The notes under the pieces: generated by a model
Databases searched by the model: none
The model's input: only the letters and a program-made list of their open reading frames with translations
What the model was told of the DNA's origin: nothing
In this document: piece after piece, positions 45,620-57,781 of the stretch
How the letters are laid out: the number at the start of each line of letters is the position of its first letter
Numbering within the stretch: the stretch's first letter is position 1
NCBI RefSeq assembly: GCF_947179165.1
Contig: NC_077243.1
Coordinates: 47,136,501-47,200,500, forward strand
DNA from: Solanum dulcamara
Lineage: Eukaryota; Streptophyta; Magnoliopsida; Solanales; Solanaceae
Reading direction: 5' to 3'
Length of the DNA: 64,000 nucleotides
Program-made: the position numbers and the translations under genes

Positions 45620-48406
45620 TATTACACCCCATGCTTTGGTACCTTGGAACGCTATTTAAGCTTCTTAAGTTTCTGGAGAGGCTCTTAAGTTTCTTAAAAG
45701 TCGTCATGTGAGTCGGATAATCTATAATGCTATCAAACAACTCTAAGAAGGGGAGAATCAGATACCCCAATAATAAGGAAGATTGGAAATAGGGTTATAA
45801 GAATCCAGAAGGAGTTGGAGGCCATATAATAGGTCGTAGGACTCGACTTACTCAAGTACGCCACCGACTTGGACGTCTTACATAACTAAGCTACTTGAGT
45901 TCATTTTGAGCTTAAGTAGAAAGGGATACATAGGTTCTTAAAGTGAGACGAGATTAAGAACCCACGGAAAAGAAATAAGGAGACATAGCACCTACTTGAA
46001 ACAAGTAGGTGATGCACATACTTGGACCAAGTAAGTGACACACCTACTTGAGGTGGGTCCCATACTGCCACGTGGTGGCTTTGGATTGGATGCATGAATG
46101 AGGTGGCACCCTAGGGGGGTGCCACATGTCACCCCTTAGGGGATGCCATGTGTCACATCCTAAGGCAGCTTATATATGTATGTTTATGAATATTATTCCA
46201 TTCTTCAAACAAAACAAAGTCAAGAGAAAGGATAAAGAAACCCTAAGAGACTAAGAGAGAGGCAACAACATTTGCCAAGAAAATGGTAAGCTCCGACTTT
46301 CATTTCGTAAATTAATTATATAGGGTATAACATGATGATATGAAGGTTTTAATAATGTAAAGTTATGGTTTGGATCAGCACAAAATGGATAGAAAACAGC
46401 CACAACGTTTCAGCCGCAATTAAGGAATTTCCAAGGTGAGTTTTGGCAAGCTTTGGCTAATTTTGGGTAAGGTAAGGGTTTTTATTTCAATTTGGAGTTT
46501 ATGGTGTTGTTATGGAGTGTATTACACGTCTTATATGTGGATTTAAGTATAAAAATTGCACACGGATGCTTGACGTTAGAAACAAACTAAACTAAGGTCG
46601 TTATAGTTAAATCGAAGTCGAGTAGTGTCTTGTGGTTGTTGTGCTGCGCTTGCAGGTGGTTTGATTGTGTGTTGAAGGGATGGAAATTATTCAAAAATGG
46701 GTGTGGGATCTTCTTGTTTCAGCCACACGACCCCCCATTACGTATGGTCAAAGGTTTTACGAAATAGAGATTAAAAACCCTCTTTTGGTATCGTAGTTTT
46801 GAGAGGGCTGTTTGGGACTTTCTTTGGGTAATATTGCAATGTATGGTAGTGTATTGGATGCTGGTTAGTGTGGGTAATATGGATGCTAATTTTATAATTT
46901 GGATAGGGCAAGTTATAGGAGAGATGCTGCCCGAATTTTGTTAACTTCTAAGTAACTAATAGACTAGTCGAGACTAGTCGATAAAGGTGAATAAGGAATT
47001 GGTTCCTATGGGTAATTGGTGGTAGAATTACAAGATGGAAAATCGAAGGTCACTAACCTTAGAATTACTTTCATGTTAAATAGGTTCAAAAGATGACGAG
47101 GAGAATGTGTTAAGAGTAATCTATAAGAGGTATGTAAAGCTAATGTTTCCTTCTTGTGGCATGTTTTTGGCATAAGTATGTAAAGCTTATTCCTTCTCTT
47201 GGCATGTTTTGACATAATTATGAAAAGAAAATCTTTCTTTTGGCGTGGTCTTTATGAAACAAATATATGAATTTTATATGACTCCAAGGAAGTTCCTATT
47301 CTTAGAGCCACAAGGATGGCCAATTTCTTGATTTCCAAAAGATATTTTATTACGCTTGGATACGAGTATATGATTCCAAAAGTTCTATTTTGATATAATC
47401 CATAGCGACTTTCAAAAAGGTACTTGATATGACTCTTGTCTTGATTTTGAACAATAGCTCATTTTGATTATTCTATCGAGTCTCAAATATGATTTAAATT
47501 GCATATAGTTCTCACTACTCCACTCGTAGATGCTTCAATGTTTCTTTCATTGAGCCCGAGCTAGATTTGTTATCGTGCATACCTCTCTACATTGTTCATT
47601 GTGCCTCGATATGAGGGGGAAGGTATGATCTGTACATGGTATTTGTGGAGTTATGATGTGCCATGTACACATATAATATGATATGATCTGATATGACCAC
47701 TTAATATGATATGATTTGTTACGAAGATATTCCCTACTCCGGATGTATGCTATGTTGTGGCGCCAGTGATGGGGTGGCGACCATGTTTTGTTCACCGAGT
47801 CCCGTAATGGGGCCAGATATGGCATATGTTTTTCTACATGCACTATCTGTGTTTATGATAAACATTATGATATTCTGGATATTTCACTCATTTTTGCACA
47901 TTCTGTTTTGGTAATGACTTTACTTATTACAGTCCGTGCTTTACATATTTAGTACATTTTCCATACTGACCCCCCTTTCTTTGGGGGGCTTCATTACATG
48001 CCTGCAGGTACAGATGCTCGGTTTGCTGATCTGCTTGCTTAGGACATCCACCCTGTTGGTTGGCAGTGCTCCTTTGTCCATAGCCCTATTTTGGTACTAA
48101 CTTTTCAGTTGTACATTTGTACATATTGGTTAAGGGTACGACAGGGCCCTATTCCATCTTATGATTATGTTACTGTTCTGTAGAGGTCTGTAGACTTGTG
48201 TTGTGGGTTCTGTATATGTGTTTTGGGCTTGTGTTCAGTGACAGCTTTAACGGCCTTCGTATGCCACATCTATTTTCATGCGCTCTCTAGCGATCTATTT
48301 TGATTTCTTCATTTATTTATTCTGCTAACATACTTAGTGGGGCTAAGGGTACATATGGGTGCCCAAATCGGGCACCAGTCACGACATACGGAGTTGGGTC
48401 GTGATA
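45620..48406 (+). mobile_element. Solo LTR A5 (family A) nested in A4's right LTR
   Basis: GTTAT is repeated at 45615-45619 and 48407-48411. Excision of the insert and one repeat restores GATAGTGTTATGGACTATC, matching the left LTR of A4 (35438-35461). The ends are TATTACACCCC and GTCGTGATA: each differs from the usual TG...CA by one transition. It lies in the opposite orientation to its host LTR. Length 2787 bp. Confidence 0.95.
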
Positions 48407-48563
48407 GTTATGGACTATCTGGCTCCCATGGTAACTTCTAAGAAGCTTGAGAAGCTTTAAAAAGCTTTAAGAAACTTAAGAATCCTTCCAAAAACTTAAG
48501 AACCTTTCAAGATACTTAAGAAGCTTAAGAACCTTTCAAGGTATAAAAGTACGGGGTGTAACA

Positions 48564-50475
48564 ACTGGTACCCGGATGCTCACAGATAATTCATCCCCTA
48601 GTACCGAATATTCTCCATTCCAACTAGACAACAACAGTTCTGAGAATCTCCTCCCCAATGTGTCAACTCATATGCCGCCAAAACCTAAATCGGAGTCGAA
48701 GCCAAAGGATCACAAAATCTAGTATTGTCGGCGTATCTCGAAAGCTATGACTATGCCAAGTGATGGATAAGGTGTTCTTAAGAGAAAGGGTATTGCCTAG
48801 GTAAGGCCAAACTAGTAGACACTAGCCCACTACACCAATCTACAAGAATCTAATTCCACCAGAGCAACGCCGGGGCATCTAAAGCAAGTTTACATCCTAT
48901 TCTAAGTCCAACATACTCCACAGTATCAACAACATGCTCATTCAACTCTCCTTACAATACTAACAAATAACGACAAGGTACACATGCTTCCAAATACACG
49001 AAAAGACTTATAAAAAGTCAAAAACATGATTTCTAACACCTAAGATATACAATTAAACTACCCAACCCAAATTCCAATTATTACAACATGCTTTCACATA
49101 TTTCAGCTCAATCTAAAGAAAGGTAAATCGTATCCTACCCGTAGGCTGAACACGCGAGCTCCAAATCATAATATCGAAGCCTTTCCTTCCCAAGAGGTCT
49201 TAGAACGCTGCCACACTGTCAAAAATAGAAGCATAGTGTCGATACAGTCATTTAGACACTAATTTCATAATTTTTAGAGAAGAACCAATTTCAGGGTCTA
49301 AAATTGGGAATGTGGGACCCGCATCTGGAATTCTGAATTTGACCCCCAAAATAGGTTCTAAGCATAACCTCAAGCTCACAAATCATATATATAACACAAT
49401 TCGGGGTGAAAAAATAACACAAGATAAAAAAACAATTAATTTCCATATTTTCAAACTAAGAAAACAAACAAGGCATCCTCTTTATGCATCGATTTCTCAA
49501 AAATAAAATTCTCCAAATCCAATAAAATTGCACAATGACATTACTTGCGAAAATCCCCATAATATAGCCTCAAGAACCACTCAAAACGGAGTTATATTGA
49601 CCAAGATACACTCTTCCAAAATTTCACAAAATTTGATTCCCAAAAATACTAAATCTGCAGCTAAAATTTGATTTCTTACCTCGAACAAAGTGCCAAAAAA
49701 AGATTCTGACACCTCCATGATGTTCTCCTCAAAATTTCACGAAGCCTTTGGAATCACCCAAATTAGATCAGAATTTTTCAGATTTAAATACATATACGAC
49801 GTTATCTCTCGCGCACCACATTTCAAAAATTACCAACTTCTTGGTTTTGATGCTCCGGACTCATTCTGAGTCGGAAAAATACAAACCATATATGGAATAT
49901 GATTGGAAATGATAATTTGGACTCAACGGCGTGGTCAAAATTCTCACAAAGATTGTTACAAAAAAAGTGGGTCCCACTTACGAATATCAAAATCCACCGA
50001 GGGTGTCAAAATGAACCCAAAAGCTTTGAGAACCGAACAAAATGTTGTTATAGACTAAATTCAACACTACGGAGCCAACCGTGCTATCAAAATTTCCATC
50101 CAAGTGCGTTTTTCAAGAATGTTGGCCAAAGTCAAACCTTGGCTTAAAATTCCTCAAATTCTCAACTCAAGGCCTCAAATCATCGTTACAACTACAAAAT
50201 CAATTCCATAAAGTCTCCTAAGCCAATTTCGACATTTTAGAGCTTTTGGAATCGGCGGAATTCAGTTCCGAGATCTGTAGCTCTGATTGACCCCAAATAT
50301 CACTTTTTAATACTTAAAGCTTATGAAAACTCAAAATTTCCAAAGACTTAATTTTTTATAGGGTTTTCTAAATATCAACACTCGGTACCTATCAAATTTA
50401 ACTGGGGCAACTAATGGGAGGGGTAAAATGATCATTTTACAAAAATTCCAAAAAATAACCTTCAGGGTCATTACA
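48564..50475 (-). repeat. B2 right LTR, second half
   Basis: Aligns with 30622-32568 of the B2 left LTR from ACTGG to the end TTACA. The first half, which should precede A4, is missing. Confidence 0.85.
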
Positions 50476-51240
50476 GAATGTCATCAATAAACAAAATAAC
50501 AAACATGTCCATATACTGTTTGAACACTCTATTCATGAGATCCATAAATACTTCAGGAGCATTAGTCAACTGAAGGACATGACTAGAAACTCCTAGTGAG
50601 CATACCTGGATTTGAAGGCTGTCTTTGGAATATCATGTTCCCTTACTTTCAACTGATGACAACTTAATCTTAGGTTTATCTTGGAGAATCAAATGGCACC
50701 CTAAAGTTGGTCGAAAAGATCATTGATTCTCGACAGAGGGTACTTATTATTTATGTTAACCTTGTTTAGTTGACGGTAGTCAATGCACATTCTGAATGAA
50801 CCATCTTTCTTTTGCATGAATAGGAAAAGAGCACCCCAAGGATCTTTTAGTTGCTCTTTCAACTCTTTTCAGTCTCTGGAAGTCATTCTATATGGAAGAA
50901 TAGAAAGAGGCTGCATATCAGAAATAACATCTATTTTGAAGTATATTTCCCTATAGGGAGGGACTCCAGGCAAATCCTTAATAAAGACTTTAGGAAATTA
51001 ATTAATGACTAGAATTGACTAAAGGAATGGTGTTTCCACACTGTCATCTCTAACTCAAATAATGTGGTAGATACACCCCTTGGGACTAACTTTTTGGCCT
51101 TAAGGTATGAAATAAATAGACCCTTAGGCAAAGATGAACTACTTTTCTACCCTATGACTGGCACATTCAAAAATTGGAACTTGACTACTCAGGTTCTACA
51201 ATCAACTGGGGCATAACAAGCATAAAGCTATTCCATGCCA
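50476..51240 (-). pseudogene. Element C reverse transcriptase, N-terminal part
   Basis: Minus strand from about 50990: VPPYREIYFKIDVISDMQPL, then [20 protein letters not shown] and [20 protein letters not shown] (50840-50725), [21 protein letters not shown] and DIPKTAF (50700-50630), ending in [14 protein letters not shown], where B2 entered. FIDD is the metal-binding motif. Stops are present (for example after FDQL). The frame resumes at 29622 with ILIYSR. Confidence 0.85.
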
Positions 51241-51480
51241 ATAATGACATCAAAGTCAATCATATCTACCTCAACTAAGTTTGCTTAAGTGTATTTATGA
51301 TAGAAAAAGATTATTCAATTATGATGAACTCTCTAAGCCAGAATGGACTCACCAACAGGGGTAGAGATACAAAATAGTTCTAAACGTCATTCAAAAAGAA
51401 TCCCAAACTTAATGGCTACATAAGGAGTAACAAAAGACAAGGTATCACCATGATCAATAGCACATAAATATCATGAGAAA
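51241..51480 (-). pseudogene. Element C protease relic
   Basis: DTLSFVTPYVAIKFGILFE and ISTPVGESILA (51445-51340) match the part just after the active-site loop of Tekay-type proteases (GATLSFVTP...STPVGD). The DTG or DPG itself is not readable. Confidence 0.65.
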
Positions 51481-52830
51481 ATACTTGAAGCGTATTAGTG
51501 ACAACATCTGGCGGGTTCTTCCTATCGTGGAAATTAGCTATAGCATATAGACGGTTTGGACCTCCGCCTACTTCTAAAGTAGTACCCTTGTAATTACCTC
51601 TATTTGGAGGTTTTGCCTAAGAAGATTGGGCTCTATTTACCCCATTACTCTGTCTCCCTACTGGACAATCTCTATGGAGGTGACAAATCAGGCCACACAA
51701 GTAACAACCATTGGTACCTACAAGACAGTTTGCCAGATGGAGCTTTCCATATTATCACAAAGCAGTGCCCACGTAGGACCTCGAGTTCACACTTCCTTGG
51801 TATTGGGAAACCTAAGCTCTAAAATTCTGCAACCTTTGATCATTTTTTGTGTTGGGCGCAGGTGCACTCGCTACTGACGATGCATAGTTAGAGGACCTCT
51901 TCTAAAAGAAAGAGTGATTACCAATACCACCCTTCTGTTGGTTTGGCTCATGGCTTGTAGCTTTAGACTTCTTGCTTTGGTGTTCCTCTCTATCCTTGTT
52001 CTTACTATCCTCAACTTGTTGGGCATACACCATGAGTCTGGAGGTGTCCATGCCTAAGATCAACAAGGCTGCCTAACACTATTTCTTTACATGCATTCAC
52101 AAACATAAAACAAATATTCTCATCTTGGATGTTGCATCAGGAATCATTTCTGGAGCATACTTGGACAGTTGAATGAACTTGAGACCATACTTCTTGACTG
52201 TCTTCTCCTTATACTTCTAGTTCACGAATTCCTCTACCATTGCCTCACTTGGCTCTCATTGGAAGAAGTGATCTAGGAGTGCACTCTCGAACTCATCCCA
52301 AACTGTAGGCTCAACATCCATACCTCTACTTTTTTCCCACTGGTTATACCAGACATTGGCAGTATCCGTCAATTGGTAAGAGATAGTTTAACTCCTCTAC
52401 CTCTGTAGCATGCATAGATTTCAATATCTTTCATATGTTATCAATAAAGTTTTGAGGGTCTTCCTTGACCTTGGAACCAGTAAAGATTAGTGGGTTCATC
52501 CTCATAAAATTGCGGATCCTATTTATAGTAGACGACTCCTAAGAACTGGAGCTCAGGATTGAGGTATTCAAATGATCAGTTTGTACAACCATCAATTAGG
52601 TGAGCATAGAGATATCTCCCCTAAATTCTGCCTCCGAAATCATGGCAGGCTAAGTAGTCTGTGGAAACTCTTGAGTTCAATTCTCATTCTCATTCTTGGC
52701 TACTAGGGCTCGGTTCTAGGTCTGTATTCTAGATGGTTAGGGAATTTTGTCCTCAATGATGTTCCTCTTACTCAAGGTTCTTTTTGAAGGAATGATCTAA
52801 AATCGTGAAACACATGAATTAGAAAGGGAT
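51481..52830 (-). pseudogene. Element C gag with intact zinc knuckle
   Basis: From about 52650 the minus strand reads MISEAEFRGDISMLT, MNPLIFTGSKVKEDPQNFID and KILKSMHATEVE (52505-52395), the capsid start in Tekay gag, with the usual MNPP-F-GSK-EDP pattern. The zinc knuckle CYLCGLICHLHRDC at 51706-51665 keeps all four ligands (CX2CX4HX4C). Several in-frame stops lie between. It packaged the RNA genome in the virus-like particle. Confidence 0.8.
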
Positions 52831-52990
52831 TTCATAGAGTTAAAATCTATAGCACGAGGTAGATATGAAAGATGTGAAACATTTTCTAAAGTCCTATAGC
52901 TATCTCACATAGATATGGCATGATTCACACCAATAAGAAGGACTCTACTAGATTCGACTTTATAGACACCCTAGGAGTCTTAAACTCTGG

Positions 52991-53002
52991 GCTCTGATAT
53001 CA
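52991..53002 (-). other. tRNA-iMet primer-binding site of element C
   Basis: GCTCTGATATCA, the reverse complement of TGGTATCAGAGC with one mismatch, 4 bases from the LTR edge at 53007. Confidence 0.85.
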
Positions 53003-53006
53003 AGTT

Positions 53007-55242
53007 TGTCATGCCTCGAGCCTACATCCTGGGCATGGCTTACACTCAGAAACCATTGTTGGTTCCAAGAAAACCACTTGGCCTGGCTAACTCACTCAGT
53101 TGAAGACTTAAAATGATAAAAGAGTATCCTCAAGTGGGAAGTCACATACATTCTCATCAATCTTTAAATAATAAAGTAAAGTACTCAATTTGATAAAATA
53201 ATGTCATAATTTAAAACAAAAAATCATAGTTTTCAAAACAGACTCACAAGACTCCCCTCTACTTTGTCTATGAAGCGTCTAATAACTACTAAGAAGATAC
53301 CGAGACAAGCCCATTGCTACCTTAATGAAATAAGAAAATAATATAAGATTGATAATGAAGGAGCTCCTCTAAATGCAAAAAGGTCTCAGCAAAATGTTCG
53401 AAAAGGTAGATCCTCAATGGTGTGCCTATTGATGATCTCTAACACCTATATCTGCATCATAAAATGATGCAGGTTGAATGACTTTAGTACATGGAATGTA
53501 TGAGTATGTCAAGTGGCAAAAAGGAAACTTATGTTAAAATATTCAACTTAAGAACTCAACTTTGTGTACATCTCAACTCAAAAAAGCATAAAATATGATA
53601 AAAGATTATTCTTTAAATCACAAAATAATAATATAACTCAGCATATAAAAATATGATACTTTACTTCTTTGGGTGTTTCTCTAACTGATAACCATCACTT
53701 ATGATCTAGCGACCATACAACGAAGAGATGTTATTGCCACATTCATCCAATACTTTTCCAGGGTATGGGATGTCACATCATCTCTAGATCCATATAAGAA
53801 GTCAACTTTTGGGACAATGAGAAGTCACCCGAATGAACAACGCGATCCTAACTTACACTGGCTACTAGTTTATGGGGATTAAATTATTCTAAACTCTTAC
53901 CCAATTCAGTGCTCAATACACTCTCAAAATATTATTATTCTCATATATATATATATACATTAAGTGAGTGAAAAATTCATAATACATCTCATGTAGTCTC
54001 ATTGGACTACGCTAATTTACATCATCTCCTCTCATCATCATCTCTTATTTTACATATAAATAATATTCATTCATCAAGTGCATTTGAACTAACATCGACT
54101 TCTCAAAATAGGACATTTAAAATATATTACAACTCATACTTGAAAATAGACGTCAAATGACTCTTTCAACTCAACATTATACTCAACTCATCATTCATTT
54201 AAACATGGATAAATAATCATTTTTAACATCAATAATGCATAAAATATGTAATCCAAACCTCAATTATGGTTCATATGGATACAAACATAAATCTGTAACC
54301 TCAAATGTCGACTCATCATGTATAATATAATATACATACTAAAACTCAAAAAAGTAGTATGTAAATACATTAAGAATCACTTGTATAGGATTAGAAATTC
54401 GGACATCATGACTCAATTGATTTATGAACATGTAGGGCATGAGGACAAACTTAGTCCAACATTTGGATAGTCTTACATACCTTGAACAAATATTATCTCG
54501 TTGAAAATCAAAGACTTCACTTGGAAACCTTAAACCCTAGCTCTTCGTCTTCTCTCCAATGCGTGCCCTCAATATTTCTAATTGTTAATGAGAGAAAATA
54601 CACATTAGGTACTGACGAGGGGCTAAATTTAGTCCCAAAATAGCTTTGTTTTAGTTTGGAAAAGGTGGAGAAAGACCAAACTTACCCTTATTAAATTTGA
54701 CTCAAGGCCGTGTACGGGCACTCATACTGACCGTAGACATTTCTACAGCTGTAGAAGGCCATAAATAGAAGTCGTGGTCCAAAATGGGACTTCACTAGAA
54801 ATTCCTCTCATAGGTCTATAACCACCTTTCTATGGGTCGCAGGCCCTTTGACGAATTTCCCTTGTAAATTATAGGAACGGTTTTGGGGTCTCTGAATATG
54901 GACGTACGAACCATTTCCTATAGGTAATAGGACTATCCACGGATTTTCCTACTAATTCTTAGGAAAGGTTCTGCACATCAACATTTTAGAGTCTCCGACG
55001 GACACCATCTATGGCCCGTAAGAACTCCTAATGTCTGTAGAATCCTTCGGTAGGGAAGGTCCTAAGAAAATCATATTTTTCTAAGGCAAAGAGAGACTCA
55101 CGATCCTACCTACGTCCTGCAACTCCTCTTATGGTCCATAAGTACTGCTTTTGAGTCACTGATCAGTCCACTTCCTCAACTTTTTCTCAGATTTTCTCTT
55201 TGCTCTCAGACCTGCCTAGGCTAAAATATACGTGGTGTTACT
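53007..55242 (-). repeat. Element C right LTR
   Basis: 2236 bp, TGTCATGCCTCGAGCC to GTGGTGTTACT (the expected CA end is CT). Homologous throughout to 15621-20592 without A2. It holds the CTATGGTCCATAAG-type palindrome cluster at about 54710-55160. Confidence 0.85.
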
Positions 55243-55558
55243 TCTTAAAGCCTCAATCTTAAGTAAGCCATGAATTCTACAAGAAAACAACATAAAATTT
55301 GAAAACTAACTTTCCCAAAATGACAATTAAATTGAAACAATGATCAATGGAGGGATTTTGGTGTAAAGTGAATTCTGGTGTAATACAATCCCATGGTGAA
55401 GTGATGAAATACAATATTAACACTAGAAAAAGGTGATGCTGAAGTATAAGAAATAAGTGAATGAAAGTCCAATGCAATATTAGACCAATACATAACATTT
55501 AAAATTCATATAACCGTTGGCATTCCAAGTCTATGGAAATTTGGCAGGCCTAATTAAC
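55243..55558. other. Older unassigned sequence right of element C
   Basis: Continues the sequence at 15031-15620. No gene features. Element D begins at its right edge. Confidence 0.5.
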
Positions 55559-57527
55559 TGTCATGATTCGACCTAGGGCCTAGTCACAACACAATGATAG
55601 AAACCCCAAAGGGCTCCAACCTAGCCTCTTGTACATATCATAAGCATACATAAGATAAAATATAAAAGAGGAAACATCATAAGAGAGTCTAAAATATGAA
55701 TAGAAATCTAAATATGTCTTATGACAACAGAGACTCAAACATATGTCCAACTAGATGCCTCTAAATATGAGTATGGGTGGAGCCTAAGACATGTACCTAG
55801 CTCACCCTCAATATAAAAAGTAAACAAGAGTCTTTTAAAAAGAAAATAGTAACCAACTTAAAACTAGTCCCTGGTCAATGAGGACTCACTACAACACCGT
55901 CGAATAGAGAACGCCTACTAGTTACGTGGATAATTAGGATATTCAACCTCAACCCTTATATTATGAGATAATATAGGAAAAAAATATGCATTAGTACGTT
56001 GGAATGTATTAAGTATGAGGGCGTGACATACAACATAAATTATGGAATGCAAAGGTCAAGTAAATCACATGATAAGATGGAATACGTAAAGTCATGAGAA
56101 AATCATATTGACCAAAGCATAAAAAAACATAAATTCAAAATCATAACATACTTAGGGGATCATACATATGTGGTATAGGAACCATAACCAAAAATAAGAC
56201 CATGCGAGCTATAACATAGAATATGATGATACCCACATTGAGAAGGAGGAGGCTACTTTGCCAAGATAGACTCCTGATCATGAACATGTGCTATTTGTGG
56301 ATCCACTAGCTAGGCCATAAAGGCAACCTACGGTGTCACGTAGTTTATGGGACATGATGCTGCTACTAAGACTTTTGGTAGGGGCCCCACCTCAAGTCCA
56401 CTCGTTGCTAAGTCAAATGCCACAAAATACATACTTAACATAAGATCATAATTTCATATATCATAGTCATGATCATAGATTTGAAATCGTAGAGTAGCTC
56501 ATTTTCATAACATACTTGTAATGTGAGAATTGTCCTTTCATCATTACAATCATATTTTCATAATTCATAACGTTAGGCCTTAGGTCACCACATAGGGCCC
56601 TAAGTCACCTTACTTCATAACTTGCATAAAATTCACACCTTGAACTTAGAGTAAAAACTCAATTGCATAATCAATTAACCTTGAAAATCGTGTAATTCAC
56701 TTGAAAACATGCATGATCATAAACTTCATATCAGCCCATACATAATTCATATAGATAATATCATTAGGAAGTATAATTGAAAATACTCATCTTTTACATC
56801 ATGAACCCTAGAAATCAAAATAGGAGAATTCATGGAAAAACTCTTCAATGTAATTCAATAACCATCAATTTATATCAAAATAGACCCATGATCATACTTT
56901 AAATCAAAATTCATGCAAGTTGAATAGAGATCACAAAACCCATAAAATATCATACTTTAATTTGATAAAAAAACATTAAAAAATTGATTGGGCTTCATGG
57001 ATGAAAGGATCGAATCAATACCCACATACCTTGAGTGAGGACTCTAATTAATTTGGAAGAAAGAGTTTTGATGGGGAGCTTGAGTGAATTTACTTGAAGT
57101 CTTCAATGGAAACCCTTGAGTGCCTTTTTGTAGAGAGAGAAATATATGATAGATGAATTGGAGAAGAATGAATAGAATTAAATGTTTAGGTTAATTTATA
57201 GAGTTGAATTAGGTTCTAAGAACGTCTAGGTTTATTGACTAATAATTTGGAAAAGGTCTAAAACTCCCTTTAAAAAAACTCAACTCCGCTAGAAAACCCT
57301 CCCAAGTCTACGTCGCGGACCCTACTATTTTATAAATTCTTCGAAAATCTATCTTCCGATATACGGGTCTTAAAAATCCACTGAGACCATTTTCCCATAG
57401 GTTTTGATCCCTTGATCGATATTTCGAACTCGGATTTTTCAAAAAGATTAAGGATAATGCATTAAATGAGCGTCCTATTCCCAAGGCATTCTTAAGGTAT
57501 TTGTGAGCATTTTTTAGGGATGTTACA
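55559..57527 (-). repeat. Element D left LTR
   Basis: 1969 bp from TGTCATGATTCGACC to GGATGTTACA, followed by ATATCTCCCTCTT (57528-57540), which is the polypurine tract AAGAGGGAGATAT on the minus strand. Related to the family D solo LTR at 22915. Confidence 0.85.
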
Positions 57528-57781
57528 ATATCTCCCTCTTAAAAATATTCGTCCTCGAATGAGATTCAAATAATATAGGAAAGATATGGAAAAGGGATTT
57601 AGAAACCCAACATGGTCATGAGGACACTTTGAAAAATGCATAGAACGTGTAAACTTCATACTTAAAATAAAACATAGTCCTTGAGAGAAATCATTTTCAT
57701 AAATCATGCATGCATATTAATGACATATGGAACTGAAGCGTAGAAGTTTAATTGATTTGATCATGAGCAACTTAGTACCTT

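Larger units (their letters stand above)
32569..48563 (-). mobile_element. Family A element A4, defective, with an extra partial LTR
   Basis: Plus-strand order: left LTR lacking its outer 0.5 kb (32569-35592), polypurine tract, integrase relic, unassigned part with a 5S-derived stretch, primer site, partial LTR (38528-39650), a second leader with a perfect primer site, and the right LTR (40166-48563, itself interrupted). ACTGG at 48564-48568 is the right target repeat; the left one was lost in the deletion. Over a 201-bp block the outer LTRs differ at 10 sites (33538-33738 against 41657-41857), about 95% identity, so A4 is young compared with C. No gag, protease or RT remains, so any movement needed proteins from another element. 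Confidence 0.8.
40166..48563 (-). repeat. A4 right LTR, split by retroposon X and solo LTR A5
   Basis: Edges TGTCATGACCC (40166) and GGGTGTAACA (48563), some 3.44 kb without the inserts. It aligns with 32569-35592 throughout. G-box palindrome TGACACGTGTCA at 45210-45221. Confidence 0.85.
29623..50475 (-). mobile_element. Family B element B2, internal region deleted, with A4 nested
   Basis: The left LTR begins TGTCACGACCC at 29623 and the right LTR part ends GGTCATTACA at 50475. They are flanked by GAATA (29618-29622) and GAATG (50476-50480), a target duplication differing by one G to A change. The two flanks restore the reading ...[10 protein letters not shown] of element C. Between the LTR parts there is only family A element A4. 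The internal genes of B2 and the first half of its right LTR are gone, so a deletion followed insertion of A4. Confidence 0.8.
15621..55242 (-). mobile_element. Family C Tekay-type chromovirus, whole but heavily split
   Basis: Both LTRs, both outer flanks and nearly all of gag-pol are present, in pieces: LTR 15621-20592, integrase 20790-22700, RNase H and RT at 22692-22914 and 28948-29622, RT, protease and gag at 50476-52830, primer site 52991-53002, LTR 53007-55242. Flanking 5-mers are GCTTA (15616-15620) and TCTTA (55243-55247), one base apart, as for a decayed target duplication. LTR to LTR divergence is about 15% (26 changes in about 173 aligned bases near each 3' end), so C is much older than A4 inside it. 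Insertions: A2, a family D LTR with A3, a LINE fragment, and B2 with A4. Confidence 0.85.
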
